This document shows positions 44,943-52,827 of a DNA stretch of 64,000 nt, piece by piece. The notes beneath the pieces are model-generated. The model ran no database searches and was not told where the DNA came from. It saw only the letters and a program-made list of their open reading frames with translations. Origin of the DNA: JBGAHD01 sp044226395 (GTDB taxonomy: Bacteria > Pseudomonadota > Gammaproteobacteria > Xanthomonadales > Ahniellaceae); NCBI GenBank assembly GCA_044226395.1, contig JBGAHD010000003.1, positions 124,001-188,000 of the forward strand, in the 5' to 3' direction. A program made the translations under genes and the position numbers. Each line of letters opens with the position of its first letter. The stretch's first letter is position 1.

Positions 44943-47900
44943 GGCGTTTCCGCGGCGGGGGCGAGATCGCGCGCGCGCGCGGCTTCGCGCAAGGCGGCGG
45001 CTTGCGCTTCGGGCGTGTCGGCGATCACGGTGGCCAGCGCCGAGTTCGCGGCCGCCCGTGCTTCATCGGCGGGCGCGCCACGCAAATACCGCGCGGCCTC
45101 GGCGTGGATACGCCAGGCGCGACCGTAGGCCGTGAGCTTGGCCAGACGCGCGCGCGCTTCGCGATAGTCGCCGTCGTTCTGACCGGCATCGATGGCGAGC
45201 GCGCTTTCGAGCAGTAGCAATCGCAGCGGCACGCTGGCGAATCGCCCCAGGCCCTGGCGTGACTCGTTCAAGGCACGACGCGCATCCGCAGCGCGGCCGC
45301 GTGCTTGCGCGGCGCGCGCCAACCACAGACGCGCGGCCAATTCGTGACCATACCCGTGCGCTTTCGTCGCGACATCCAACGCCGCGCGCGCATCGCGCTC
45401 CGCGTCTTCGGGTTTGCCGTCTTCCAGCGCCAGTTCGGCGCGTCGCAGCCACAGCATCGCGACTTGTTCCTGACTGCCGATCTCGGCCTCGTTGAGCGGC
45501 GCCAGCGTGGCGCGCGCGCCTTCACGATCACCCAGATCGAGCGCGATGGCCGCGTGCGTTAAGGCGAGTTCGGTGATGCCCCGCGCGTCCTCGCGCGCTT
45601 GATACTCGCGCGCGGCTTCGTCGGCGCGCATCAACGCCTGGCGATAGTGACCTTCGAGGCGATCGAGTTCGGCGAGGCTCGCCAGCGCGACGGCTTTCTC
45701 GTCGGCCAATTGCAGATCCTCGGCATCGTGCAGGCTGGATTCCAGTGCTTCGCGCGCGGCCTTCCAATCGCCGCGCGCGGTGTGGGTCAGGCCCAGGCTC
45801 TGACGCGCGCGTACTTGTCCGGCGCGATCGTCGATGCGCGCGTACTCGTCCTGCGCCTGCTGCCAATAGACCTCCGCGTTGTCGAAATCGCCCAGTTGGT
45901 AGTAGGCGAAGCCGACATTGATCAAGCTCTCGCCGATCAAGCGCGCGTCGCCGCCACCACGACGGAAGTTGAGTGCTTCGCGATAGGCCTCGAGCGCGGC
46001 GGTGTAATCGCCGCGTTCCTCGGCGAGCACGCCAACGTCGTTGACCACATCCGCCGCCGCGGCCGCGTCGCCCAAGGGCAGCACGATTTCGCGCGCGTGA
46101 TCGAGCGCTTGCGTCGCGTCGTCGTATCGACCGAGCATGCCCTGCACCGTGGCGAGATTGCGCAAGGACACGGCTTGACCGCGCGCATCGCCCAGCGCGC
46201 CGCGTTCGCGCGCGGCTTTCTCGAAGGACTCGGCGGCGGGCTCGAGCCGACCCATCTGGCGATAGCCAATGCCCAGCGCGTTCGTGACTTCGGCCAGCAG
46301 CCGCGCATCGCCGAAACGATTGCCCAGCACTTGCGCGCGCACGAGGTAATCACCCACCGCTTGCTGCGCCTCGCCGGCCATCAGCGTGAACTTGCCGAGT
46401 TCGAACCATGCGCGCGCATCGCGCGGATCGGCATCGACGACGCGGCGAAGCGCGTCTTGCGCCTGACTGTAGTCACCCAGCGCGGCCCAGGCGCGGGCGT
46501 CGAGCCAGCGCACGCGCGCGTCGTCGCCGTGCGTGGCGAGCAGCGTCGTCAAGATCGCGCGCGCGGCATCGTCATCGCCCACCAAGATCTGCGCGAAGCC
46601 GCGCGCGAGCTGCGTGCCCTGTTGTGTCGGCGTGTCGGCGCGCGCGAGCACATCGGCGGCGGCGCTTTCGGCATCGGCGGGGCGATTGAGGCGATCGAGC
46701 GCGCGCAGCCAGGTCCAGGCGATCAGACCATCGTCGGTCGCGGCGTCAAATCGCGATTTGGCTTGCGTCAGCGCATCGGCATCGCCGTTCGCGACCGCGC
46801 CAAGCCAGGACAGCGTGGCGATGTCCGCGATCGTTGAAGTCGGCGCGCGCAGACGCTGCTGATCGAGCCAGCGATCAAGCAAGGTGACGCAGGACTTCGG
46901 CAACTGCTCGAGCGTCACGGCGTCCGATTCCGCGCGCCAGCGCGGCTCCGCGGCGCCCGCATCGCGAATCGTCAGGCGCGCGCGCCACGTCTTGTCGCCC
47001 GCGGCCTCGATATCCCATTCCGCGAGCGCGCGGGCTTCGACGCTGGTGGCGAGCTTGTCGCGAAAACGTCGCGCCGCGCGTGCATCCAGGCCATTGTCGG
47101 CGAGCGCGTGCTCGAGTTGTTCGGCATCGACCACGCGCCAGCCGGGCACGAGACTCGCGCGCCAATTCAACGCGATCGACAGTCCGCGCGCGAGGTTGTC
47201 GTCGATGCCCGCGTCGGGCAGCGCGATCACCGGCAACAAGGCGAGATCGCGCTGCGCGCGCGCCGGCACCGCGGTCGTCGCCGCGATATCGCGCGATTGC
47301 CACGCGCGCCATGCGGGCCACGCCGCGACCAAGACCAGCAAGAGCGCCACCGCGACAACGCCGCGTCGCCGCCACGTCGCCGCGCTGACCGGCACGCGCC
47401 CCGCATCAATCGCGCGCACCACCTCTTCCGCGCTCTGAAAACGCAGTGCCGGACGCAACTCGAGCAATCGCTCGCACACACGCGCCGCGAGCGCCGGCAC
47501 GTCGCGATTGACCGTGGTCACCGGCGGCGGATTGCGCACGATGCGTTGCGCCAGCATCTCGGCTGGCGTCCCGCCGCTGAAGGGCACCTTGCCGCACAGC
47601 ATCTCGTACAACATCAGCCCCAGCGCATATAAATCGCTGCGGCCGTCGACGCGTTCGGCGCGGGCTTGCTCGGGCGAGAGGTATTCGGGCGTGCCGATCA
47701 CCACGCCACTGCCGGTGATGCCGGTGGCGCCGGCCGAGCGCGCCACGCCGAAGTCGGTGATCAGGGCCTCGCCGGCCTCGTTGAGCAGCACGTTGGCGGG
47801 TTTGAGATCGCGATGCACCACGCCGCGTTGATGCGCGGCCATCAGACCTTGCGCGAGTTGCCGCGTGATCGTCAGCGCCTGGTCGGCGGGCAGGGTGCCT

Positions 47901-48283
47901 TTCTGATCGAGCAGGCGCTCGAGCGAGGCGCCGGGCACGTAGTCCATGCTGATCAGCCACACGGCGCCATGCTGCACCAGATCATGGATGCGCACGACGT
48001 GCGGGCTCGACACTTGCCGCGCGAGCAGCAATTCCTGACGAAACCGTTCGAAGGCGTCGGGCTTGCTGGCCAGTTCTGGCCGTAACAGTTTTAAGGCCAC
48101 GTCGACATCAAGCTTGAGGTCGCGCGCCTGATACACCACGCCCATGCCGCCCATGCCGAGCAGGCGTTCGATGCGAAAACGCTCGGCGACCACGTCGCCG
48201 CGGTGGAACTCGGTCGCGGCCAGGATGCCCGTGACGGTGGCGCCGCCGGCGTCGGTGCCGAACTCGCGGCCGGGCGCGGTCAT
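44939..48283 (-). CDS. Ser/Thr protein kinase with TPR region
   Basis: About 1114 residues. The kinase domain has LLGMGGMGVVYQARD, DVALKLLR, VVHRDLKPANVLL, ITDFGVARS and GTPEYLSPEQARAERVDGRSDLYALG. A transmembrane helix follows (GVVAVALLLVLVAAWPAW). The remaining ~700 residues form TPR-like helical repeats (for example NALGIGYRQMGRLEPAAESFEKAA and INVGFAYYQLGDFDNAEVYW). The start at 48283 gives a 4-nt overlap with the FHA gene and leaves out an unlike longer frame. It is the second gene in the FHA-STK-HK-RR operon. The TPR region is alanine-rich with much arginine. Confidence 0.9.
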   Translation of the reverse strand: MTAPGREFGTDAGGATVTGILAATEFHRGDVVAERFRIERLLGMGGMGVVYQARDLKLDVDVALKLLRPELASKPDAFERFRQELLLARQVSSPHVVRIHDLVQHGAVWLISMDYVPGASLERLLDQKGTLPADQALTITRQLAQGLMAAHQRGVVHRDLKPANVLLNEAGEALITDFGVARSAGATGITGSGVVIGTPEYLSPEQARAERVDGRSDLYALGLMLYEMLCGKVPFSGGTPAEMLAQRIVRNPPPVTTVNRDVPALAARVCERLLELRPALRFQSAEEVVRAIDAGRVPVSAATWRRRGVVAVALLLVLVAAWPAWRAWQSRDIAATTAVPARAQRDLALLPVIALPDAGIDDNLARGLSIALNWRASLVPGWRVVDAEQLEHALADNGLDARAARRFRDKLATSVEARALAEWDIEAAGDKTWRARLTIRDAGAAEPRWRAESDAVTLEQLPKSCVTLLDRWLDQQRLRAPTSTIADIATLSWLGAVANGDADALTQAKSRFDAATDDGLIAWTWLRALDRLNRPADAESAAADVLARADTPTQQGTQLARGFAQILVGDDDAARAILTTLLATHGDDARVRWLDARAWAALGDYSQAQDALRRVVDADPRDARAWFELGKFTLMAGEAQQAVGDYLVRAQVLGNRFGDARLLAEVTNALGIGYRQMGRLEPAAESFEKAARERGALGDARGQAVSLRNLATVQGMLGRYDDATQALDHAREIVLPLGDAAAAADVVNDVGVLAEERGDYTAALEAYREALNFRRGGGDARLIGESLINVGFAYYQLGDFDNAEVYWQQAQDEYARIDDRAGQVRARQSLGLTHTARGDWKAAREALESSLHDAEDLQLADEKAVALASLAELDRLEGHYRQALMRADEAAREYQAREDARGITELALTHAAIALDLGDREGARATLAPLNEAEIGSQEQVAMLWLRRAELALEDGKPEDAERDARAALDVATKAHGYGHELAARLWLARAAQARGRAADARRALNESRQGLGRFASVPLRLLLLESALAIDAGQNDGDYREARARLAKLTAYGRAWRIHAEAARYLRGAPADEARAAANSALATVIADTPEAQAAALREAARARDLAPAAETP

Positions 48284-49194
48284 GGCGCGGGGGCGCCGGC
48301 AAGATCGCGCCACGCGGGCGCGGCGGTGACGCCACGACGCGCGGCATCGTGCAGGCGCGCCTCGACATGGCGCAGCGAATCCTCGAGCTCGATCGCGGCC
48401 AGCGCGGTCGCCGCCTGTTGCACGAAAGCTTCGAGCAGTTCGACGTCGAGATCGGTGAAGATTTTGGCGTCGTCGTCGGTGTCGACGTAGACGACCCCGA
48501 GCAAGCGACCTTCCGACATCAAGGGCAAGCACGCCAGCGCGCGAATGCCGCGACGCACGACGCTCGCTTGCGCCTTCAACCACGCCGCGTCGCGCCGTTC
48601 GGACAGATACACCGCGCGCCGCTCGGTCACCGTGCGTTCGACCGCGCCGCGGCTGCCGGAGAATTCGCGCGTGGCGATCTCTTGCGGGTCCATGTCGTGA
48701 CACGCGCGCACGCGCAGCGCCTCGCGGCCATCGCCGACGAGCAGAAAACCGCGCCGACACTCGGCCAGTTCGACGATGCCGGTCAGCAGTTCACGCAGTA
48801 AGTCCTCGGGCGCGCGTTGCCGCGTCAGGCGCGCGCCGAGCGCGGCCGAGGAATGGCGACGCGCATTGGCTTGCGCGCGCAGGCGTTCGACGCCGGCGGC
48901 ATCGATGGTTTCGAACTCGCAAAACACATCGCCCAACGCGAACCAATGCACGCGATCGAGATTGGCGCGCTGCACGCGCTGGCCATCGACGCGCACGCCG
49001 TTCTTGGACCCGAGATCGGTCAACCACCACGAGCCCTCTTCGCGCGCCAGCCGCGCGTGCGCGCGCGACACCGAACCATGGGCGATGGTCACGTCGACCT
49101 CGTCGCCGCGGCCCAGGCTCAGCGTCTCGCCATCGGCCAGCACGCGCGTGGTGGCGGCTTGCTCGGGCACGTGGATGATCAGTTTGGCGGGCAT
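48280..49194 (-). CDS. FHA-GAF signalling protein
   Basis: 304 residues. The N-terminal FHA domain shows LSLGRGDEVDVTIAHGSVSRAHARLAREEGSWWLTDLGSKNGVRVDG, with the SxxH and N-G elements that bind phosphothreonine. A GAF-like domain follows (RRGFLLVGDGREALRVRACHDMD, RGIRALACLPLMSEGRLLGVVYVD). It probably brings a phosphorylated partner to the kinase encoded next; a small molecule in the GAF pocket may tune this. It is first in the four-gene operon; its TGA overlaps the kinase ATG by 4 nt. Confidence 0.9.
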   Translation of the reverse strand: MPAKLIIHVPEQAATTRVLADGETLSLGRGDEVDVTIAHGSVSRAHARLAREEGSWWLTDLGSKNGVRVDGQRVQRANLDRVHWFALGDVFCEFETIDAAGVERLRAQANARRHSSAALGARLTRQRAPEDLLRELLTGIVELAECRRGFLLVGDGREALRVRACHDMDPQEIATREFSGSRGAVERTVTERRAVYLSERRDAAWLKAQASVVRRGIRALACLPLMSEGRLLGVVYVDTDDDAKIFTDLDVELLEAFVQQAATALAAIELEDSLRHVEARLHDAARRGVTAAPAWRDLAGAPAP

Positions 49195-49248
49195 GGGCTA
49201 CTCGTGGGAGACACGCTCGCGGCGCCCGCCCAGGCGCGCATCGCGCGC

Positions 49249-50118
49249 CTAGGGATTGCCGTTGAGTCGACCCAGATTGAAACGCAAAGTCGCGACGATG
49301 GAAAGAATCTCGCCCGTGTCGTCGACCAGATCGCGCTGCGCCCGCCATTGGTTGGGCACGGCGGTGCCGGCGAGCGAGCGCAAGTGCGTCTCGAACTGAT
49401 CCAGATACGCGATCGCCTGCGTGTAGTTACCCACATCGTAGGCGGCATTGGCCAGGGCCGCATCGGCTTCGAGCGTGGCCTGCGCGGTGGCGGTCAGGCT
49501 GGGACTCTTGATCTCATTGGCCAGATCGTCGAAGTCCTCGAACACGTCACCGTCGTAGTTCTGCGTGCTGGTGAGCACCATCACGAACTCCGAGAAGCCA
49601 CCGCTAGACCCGCGCGCGCGCACGCTGCCGCTGACCACGGCGCTGGTGATGTCGAAGAACGGTTGCCCCAGCGGCGCCTTGAACAAGCGATACGGCGAGA
49701 AGCTCGTGTACGTCAGTTCACCGGTATGCATTTCGACGCGAATCTCGTTGTCGAATGCCAGGCCACACGCGGGCGAGGGCTCCACGGTCACGCGCACGGG
49801 AAAGTTCGGATCGATGCTCTGCGTGCCGGGGCTGGGCAGGCGCGACTGGATATTGGCGATCTCGGTCGCGTCGAGCACGTCGGCGGTCAAGCCCAGGCAG
49901 GTCTCGCTGAGATTGCGCGGGTTGTCGAATTCGACGGTGAACACCGCGTCGTAAGTGCCACTGGGTGCGGGCAGAGAGATGGTGGCGGTGGCGGTGTCGC
50001 CGACGATGCTGACCGTGACTTGCGCGTGCGCCGCTGTCGCGCAGAAGAACAGCAGACACAGCGCGAAGCCGCGCATCGCGCGTCGCGCCGCCCGCCAGGG
50101 GCTCGTTTGCTGATTCAT
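49249..50118 (-). CDS. Exported protein of unknown function
   Basis: 289 residues. The signal peptide is RRAMRGFALCLLFFCATAAHA, followed by mature QVTVSIVGDTATATISLP. The N-terminal half looks like an all-beta domain with conserved cysteines (SETCLGL and SPACGLAF, possible disulphide). The C-terminal third is helical (DFDDLANEIKSPSLTATAQATLEADAAL). I do not recognise a family. The ATG at 50118 precedes a clear signal peptide. Site 2 of the operator-like palindrome lies about 115 nt upstream. It has a 54-nt gap from the FHA operon and may be its last gene or separate. Confidence 0.72.
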   Translation of the reverse strand: MNQQTSPWRAARRAMRGFALCLLFFCATAAHAQVTVSIVGDTATATISLPAPSGTYDAVFTVEFDNPRNLSETCLGLTADVLDATEIANIQSRLPSPGTQSIDPNFPVRVTVEPSPACGLAFDNEIRVEMHTGELTYTSFSPYRLFKAPLGQPFFDITSAVVSGSVRARGSSGGFSEFVMVLTSTQNYDGDVFEDFDDLANEIKSPSLTATAQATLEADAALANAAYDVGNYTQAIAYLDQFETHLRSLAGTAVPNQWRAQRDLVDDTGEILSIVATLRFNLGRLNGNP

Positions 50119-50232
50119 CGGCCTGCTCCACGGGCGCAAGTGACGCCCCACCATCCGGTACGCGCACCTTATCGGCTGGACTTGTGAAAGGTCGAGCGTT
50201 TCGCGCGCGCGTGGGCATTGCTCCCATGGCGC

Positions 50233-50252
50233 GCTGAGGGAAAACCCCCAGG
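50233..50252. promoter_or_regulatory. Near-palindromic operator-like site 2
   Basis: CTGAGGGAAAACCCCCAG at 50234-50251, about 115 nt upstream of the minus-strand exported-protein start at 50118. It is identical to site 1 at 17 of 18 positions. Confidence 0.55.
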
Positions 50253-50429
50253 CCGCGTCGTCCGTCGACCGGACGCGCGCGGCGTCGCCACCCCGTGGTC
50301 GCGCGACGCCGCGCACGCCCGTCGATGCGCCCCGTCATCGCCGCGAGCCCGGAACTCGTTCGGCGATGGCGCGCCAGAATATCGATCGCGTCTCACTTTT
50401 CACCGGGGCTGAGTACATCCCCCCGCGCC

Positions 50430-50448
50430 CCTGAGGGAAACCCCTCAT
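50430..50448. promoter_or_regulatory. Near-palindromic operator-like site 3
   Basis: CTGAGGGAAACCCCTCAT at 50431-50448, about 86 nt upstream of the ATG at 50534. The half-sites CTGAGGG and CCCTCA form a more perfect palindrome than in sites 1 and 2. Confidence 0.5.
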
Positions 50449-50533
50449 ATCGAGGTCGATCACCGATCCCTATCGTGGTCCCCACTGCAAGACCGCAGTG
50501 TGCTGGGGCCTCGGGCCCTCGGAGATTCCCCCC

Positions 50534-52303
50534 ATGAAATGCCTCCCCTTTCTCCGTCGCGCCATGCTGTCGTCGGTCATTGCCCTGAGCATGGTCGGCG
50601 CCGCGCAAGCCGTGAGCGTGACGCGCGAATTTTCCGCCTCGTGGTTCGACCCCTCGCGTTCGGGCCACGGCTTCAGCCTGGAAGTGATCAGCGACGCCGG
50701 CGGCAAATCGCTCGCCGCGTACTGGTTCACCTACGACCAGCAAGGTCGTCAGATGTGGGTGATCGGCAAGGCGCCGATCACGGGCAACACCGTGACCATG
50801 ACGGGTTACACCACCAGCGGTGGCTCCTTCACCAACCAATTCGATCCGGGTGCCGTGCGCGTCACGCCCTGGGGCACGCTGACCTTCACCTTCAGCGGCT
50901 GCGAGTCGGCGAATGTTCGCTATCAGCCGAATGAAACGAGCCTGCCTGGCGGCACGATCACGCTCAATCGCCTCACGAGTCTGTTCAATGCCTCGTGCAC
51001 CGGCGGCTTGATCGACGATCGCGCGGTCGCCGCGGCCAGCGCCGGCACCGAGATCGTGCAGTTCATGGCCAACACGGGCCTGACCCCCGCGGCCTCGGGC
51101 AAGGCGCGCTTCCAGGAAGCGGCCAATCGCACGGACTTCTCGGTCGAAGCCGAAGACCTCGCCGTGGGCGACTACATCGTGCGCGTCGATGGCACGTCGC
51201 GCGGCACCTTGAACGTGCACACCGTCCCCGGTGGCACCGAAGGCGAGCTCGAGTTCCGCAGTCCGGTCGAACCGGGCAAGGTGCTGCTCGACTTCGATCC
51301 GCGCGGCAAACTGGTCGAGATCGCGCAGGGCACCAGCGTGTACCTGACCACGACGCTCGGCACCGGCGCGGGCGTGACGCCGCCGCCGGGTGGCAATCCG
51401 CCGCCAGCCGGCAATGGTCTGTACGAATTGGTGGTCGAGCCGCAAGGCAATGACGGCGCCGAACTGCACGCCAAGCTCGTGCAACGCACCGAGCGCTCGG
51501 ACTTCTCGGTCGAACTCGAAGACGTGCCTACGGGCAGCTACACCTTGCGCGTCGGCGGCGCCGATCAAGCCACGTTCGACGTGATCACCGTGCCCGGCGG
51601 CACCACGGGCGAAGTGGAGTTCCGCAATCCGGTCGAAGCCGGCAAGGAACCGCTGGACTTCGATCCGCGCGGTCAACTCGTCGAAGCGCTGCGCGGCGGC
51701 CAGGTCGTGATCTCGGGCCTGTTCCCGAACGCGCCGACCGGCCCGGTCAACGGCGGCGGCAGTGGTGGCGGCAATGACGACAATGGCGATGACAACGGCG
51801 ACGACCACGGCGGCGGTTCCGGCGGTGGCGACGACGACAACGGCTCCGGCGGTGGCGGTGACGACCACGGCGGCGGCACCGGTGGCGGTGGCGACGACAA
51901 CGGTGGCGGCTCCGGCGGCGGCGGCGATGACGACAACGGCGGTGGTTCCGGCGGTGGCGGCGATGACGACAACGGCAATCCGGGCGGCACCCCGCCAGTG
52001 TCGATCGCGATCACCCTGACATCGACTGGCGCCGACCGCGACGCCAACGGCACCGCGACCTACGAACAGACCGGCGACGAAAAGGAATTCGAAGTCGAGA
52101 TCCAAGACGTCGACGACGGCTCCTACGATCTCAAGATCGGCGGCACCTCGCGCGGCACCCTGGTCACCTCACGCGGTCGCGCCAAACTGCGCTTCGCCGC
52201 GCCGACCCGCAGCGATCGTCTGCCGCTGGACTTCGACCCGCGCGGCCAACGCATCGAAGTCTCGCGTGACGGCACGCTCTACCTCCAAGGCACGTTGCAG
52301 TAG
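50534..52303 (+). CDS. Secreted modular protein with three repeated domains and a Gly/Asp linker
   Basis: 589 residues. A signal peptide (RRAMLSSVIALSMVGAAQA) precedes a domain with SWFDPSRSGHGFSLEVI, AYWFTYDQQGRQMWVIG, a pattern common in secreted proteins of this order. Three copies of an about 100-residue unit follow, each with a DFSVELED-like strand and the closing LDFDPRGxLVE; they occupy about 51040-51360, 51415-51725 and 52000-52300. A Gly/Asp/Asn linker of about 80 residues separates units two and three, with blocks such as GGGGDDDNGGGSGG. The third unit is the most divergent. The ATG at 50534 has a GGAG ribosome-binding site. Role unknown; surface or calcium-binding matrix protein is a guess. 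Confidence 0.75.
   Translation: MKCLPFLRRAMLSSVIALSMVGAAQAVSVTREFSASWFDPSRSGHGFSLEVISDAGGKSLAAYWFTYDQQGRQMWVIGKAPITGNTVTMTGYTTSGGSFTNQFDPGAVRVTPWGTLTFTFSGCESANVRYQPNETSLPGGTITLNRLTSLFNASCTGGLIDDRAVAAASAGTEIVQFMANTGLTPAASGKARFQEAANRTDFSVEAEDLAVGDYIVRVDGTSRGTLNVHTVPGGTEGELEFRSPVEPGKVLLDFDPRGKLVEIAQGTSVYLTTTLGTGAGVTPPPGGNPPPAGNGLYELVVEPQGNDGAELHAKLVQRTERSDFSVELEDVPTGSYTLRVGGADQATFDVITVPGGTTGEVEFRNPVEAGKEPLDFDPRGQLVEALRGGQVVISGLFPNAPTGPVNGGGSGGGNDDNGDDNGDDHGGGSGGGDDDNGSGGGGDDHGGGTGGGGDDNGGGSGGGGDDDNGGGSGGGGDDDNGNPGGTPPVSIAITLTSTGADRDANGTATYEQTGDEKEFEVEIQDVDDGSYDLKIGGTSRGTLVTSRGRAKLRFAAPTRSDRLPLDFDPRGQRIEVSRDGTLYLQGTLQ
51750..51990 (+). repeat. Gly/Asp/Asn minisatellite linker
   Basis: In-frame low-complexity DNA with repeated blocks like GGCGATGACGACAACGG and GGTGGTTCCGGCGGTGG. 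At least two near-identical units of about 36 nt occur near 51924-51985. It codes the flexible acidic linker and is a likely site of length variation by slippage. Confidence 0.7.
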
Positions 52304-52334
52304 TACCCCCCAAGAGCCCCTGCAACGGACCGTC

Positions 52335-52366
52335 GGCGGTGCCTGGAAACAGGCACCGCCGTTTTC
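52335..52366 (+). terminator. Rho-independent terminator of the modular secreted protein gene
   Basis: GGCGGTGCCTG (52335-52345), loop GAAA, CAGGCACCGCC (52350-52360), followed by GTTTTC. An 11-bp perfect stem with a short T tail 32 nt after the stop codon. Confidence 0.87.
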
Positions 52367-52504
52367 ATTGGAGCGATGACGAGAAGGCGAACCTGCGCGT
52401 GGCATCAAGGCCACCGAGTAGACAACACAAACTTGTCGACGACGCGACGAGGCCGACAACGAATCAAGGTCGACAACGCATCAAGCTTGTCCCAGCCACC
52501 CAGA

Positions 52505-52540
52505 CACAAAAAAAGGCCGCGAACGCGGCCTTTTTTTGTG
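52505..52540. terminator. Bidirectional terminator
   Basis: A-tract plus stem GGCCGCG (52515-52521), loop AA, CGCGGCC (52524-52530) and T-tract. With the outer CACA7 and T7GTG the arms pair for 17 nt, so the element should stop transcription from both sides. Confidence 0.88.
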
Positions 52541-52586
52541 GGCATTTTCTTTTTCTTTTTTTCTTTTTCTTACCCACCAACCCCCA

Positions 52587-52729
52587 GTGACGCTTCGACG
52601 GCTCGGGGTGCCGCCCCTTGTCGGTGGCAAGCGCACAAGGATGTGCGCCGCGAGGGTTCAGCACACGGAGGTGCTGAATCCCTCGCCCACCGACAAGGGG
52701 CGGCACCCCGAGCCAAGCGAAGACGTCAC
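52587..52729. repeat. 143-nt cloverleaf-like inverted repeat
   Basis: Outer arms GTGACG (52587-52592) and CGTCAC (52724-52729), then CTTCG with CGAAG, then perfect 28-nt arms at 52600-52627 and 52687-52714. Inside are two further hairpins: GCGCACA/TGTGCGC (52631-52648) and GAGGGTTCAGCAC with GTGCTGAATCCCTC (52652-52684, one bulged T). Nearly every base is paired, giving a stem with two arms. I do not recognise it as a known RNA; it could be a mobile palindromic element or a structured transcript. Confidence 0.75.
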
Positions 52730-52753
52730 GCCCTCCCGCCCCACAACCCCCAC

Positions 52754-52815
52754 GGGTTCCTCACCGCCAGGTGAGGACCCGGTCTTGATCGCTCTCACCG
52801 CCAGGTGAGGACCCG
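52754..52815. repeat. Doubled CTCACC-GCCA-GGTGAG hairpin
   Basis: A 21-nt segment with the palindrome CTCACC/GGTGAG around GCCA occurs twice, starting at 52761 and 52795, 34 nt apart. It ends 12 nt before the rlmM stop codon. Confidence 0.7.
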
Positions 52816-52827
52816 CTCTCCCCGCGC

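Larger units (their letters stand above)
50119..50533. other. Divergent intergenic region with two operator-like palindromes
   Basis: 415 nt between the start codons of two divergent exported-protein genes. It carries the two palindromic sites described separately, about 180 nt apart. A hairpin CACTGC (50486-50491) / GCAGTG (50498-50503) lies in the leader before the GGAG ribosome-binding site at 50521. No ORF here looks like a gene. Confidence 0.65.
52304..52827. other. Structure-rich intergenic region
   Basis: 524 nt without a gene. It contains, in order, a terminator hairpin (52335), a 17-bp bidirectional terminator (52505), a TTTTCTTTTTC-type pyrimidine tract (52545-52571), a 143-nt cloverleaf-like inverted repeat (52587) and a doubled hairpin (52754-52815). 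Plus- and minus-strand genes converge here. Confidence 0.75.

Noticed and set aside
52587..52729. Integron attC site
   Set aside because: The conserved GTTRRRY/RYYYAAC core sites are absent and no integrase gene is seen.
52339..52808. Small ORFs in the hairpin-rich intergenic region
   Set aside because: They run through terminators and palindromes and have no coding signature.
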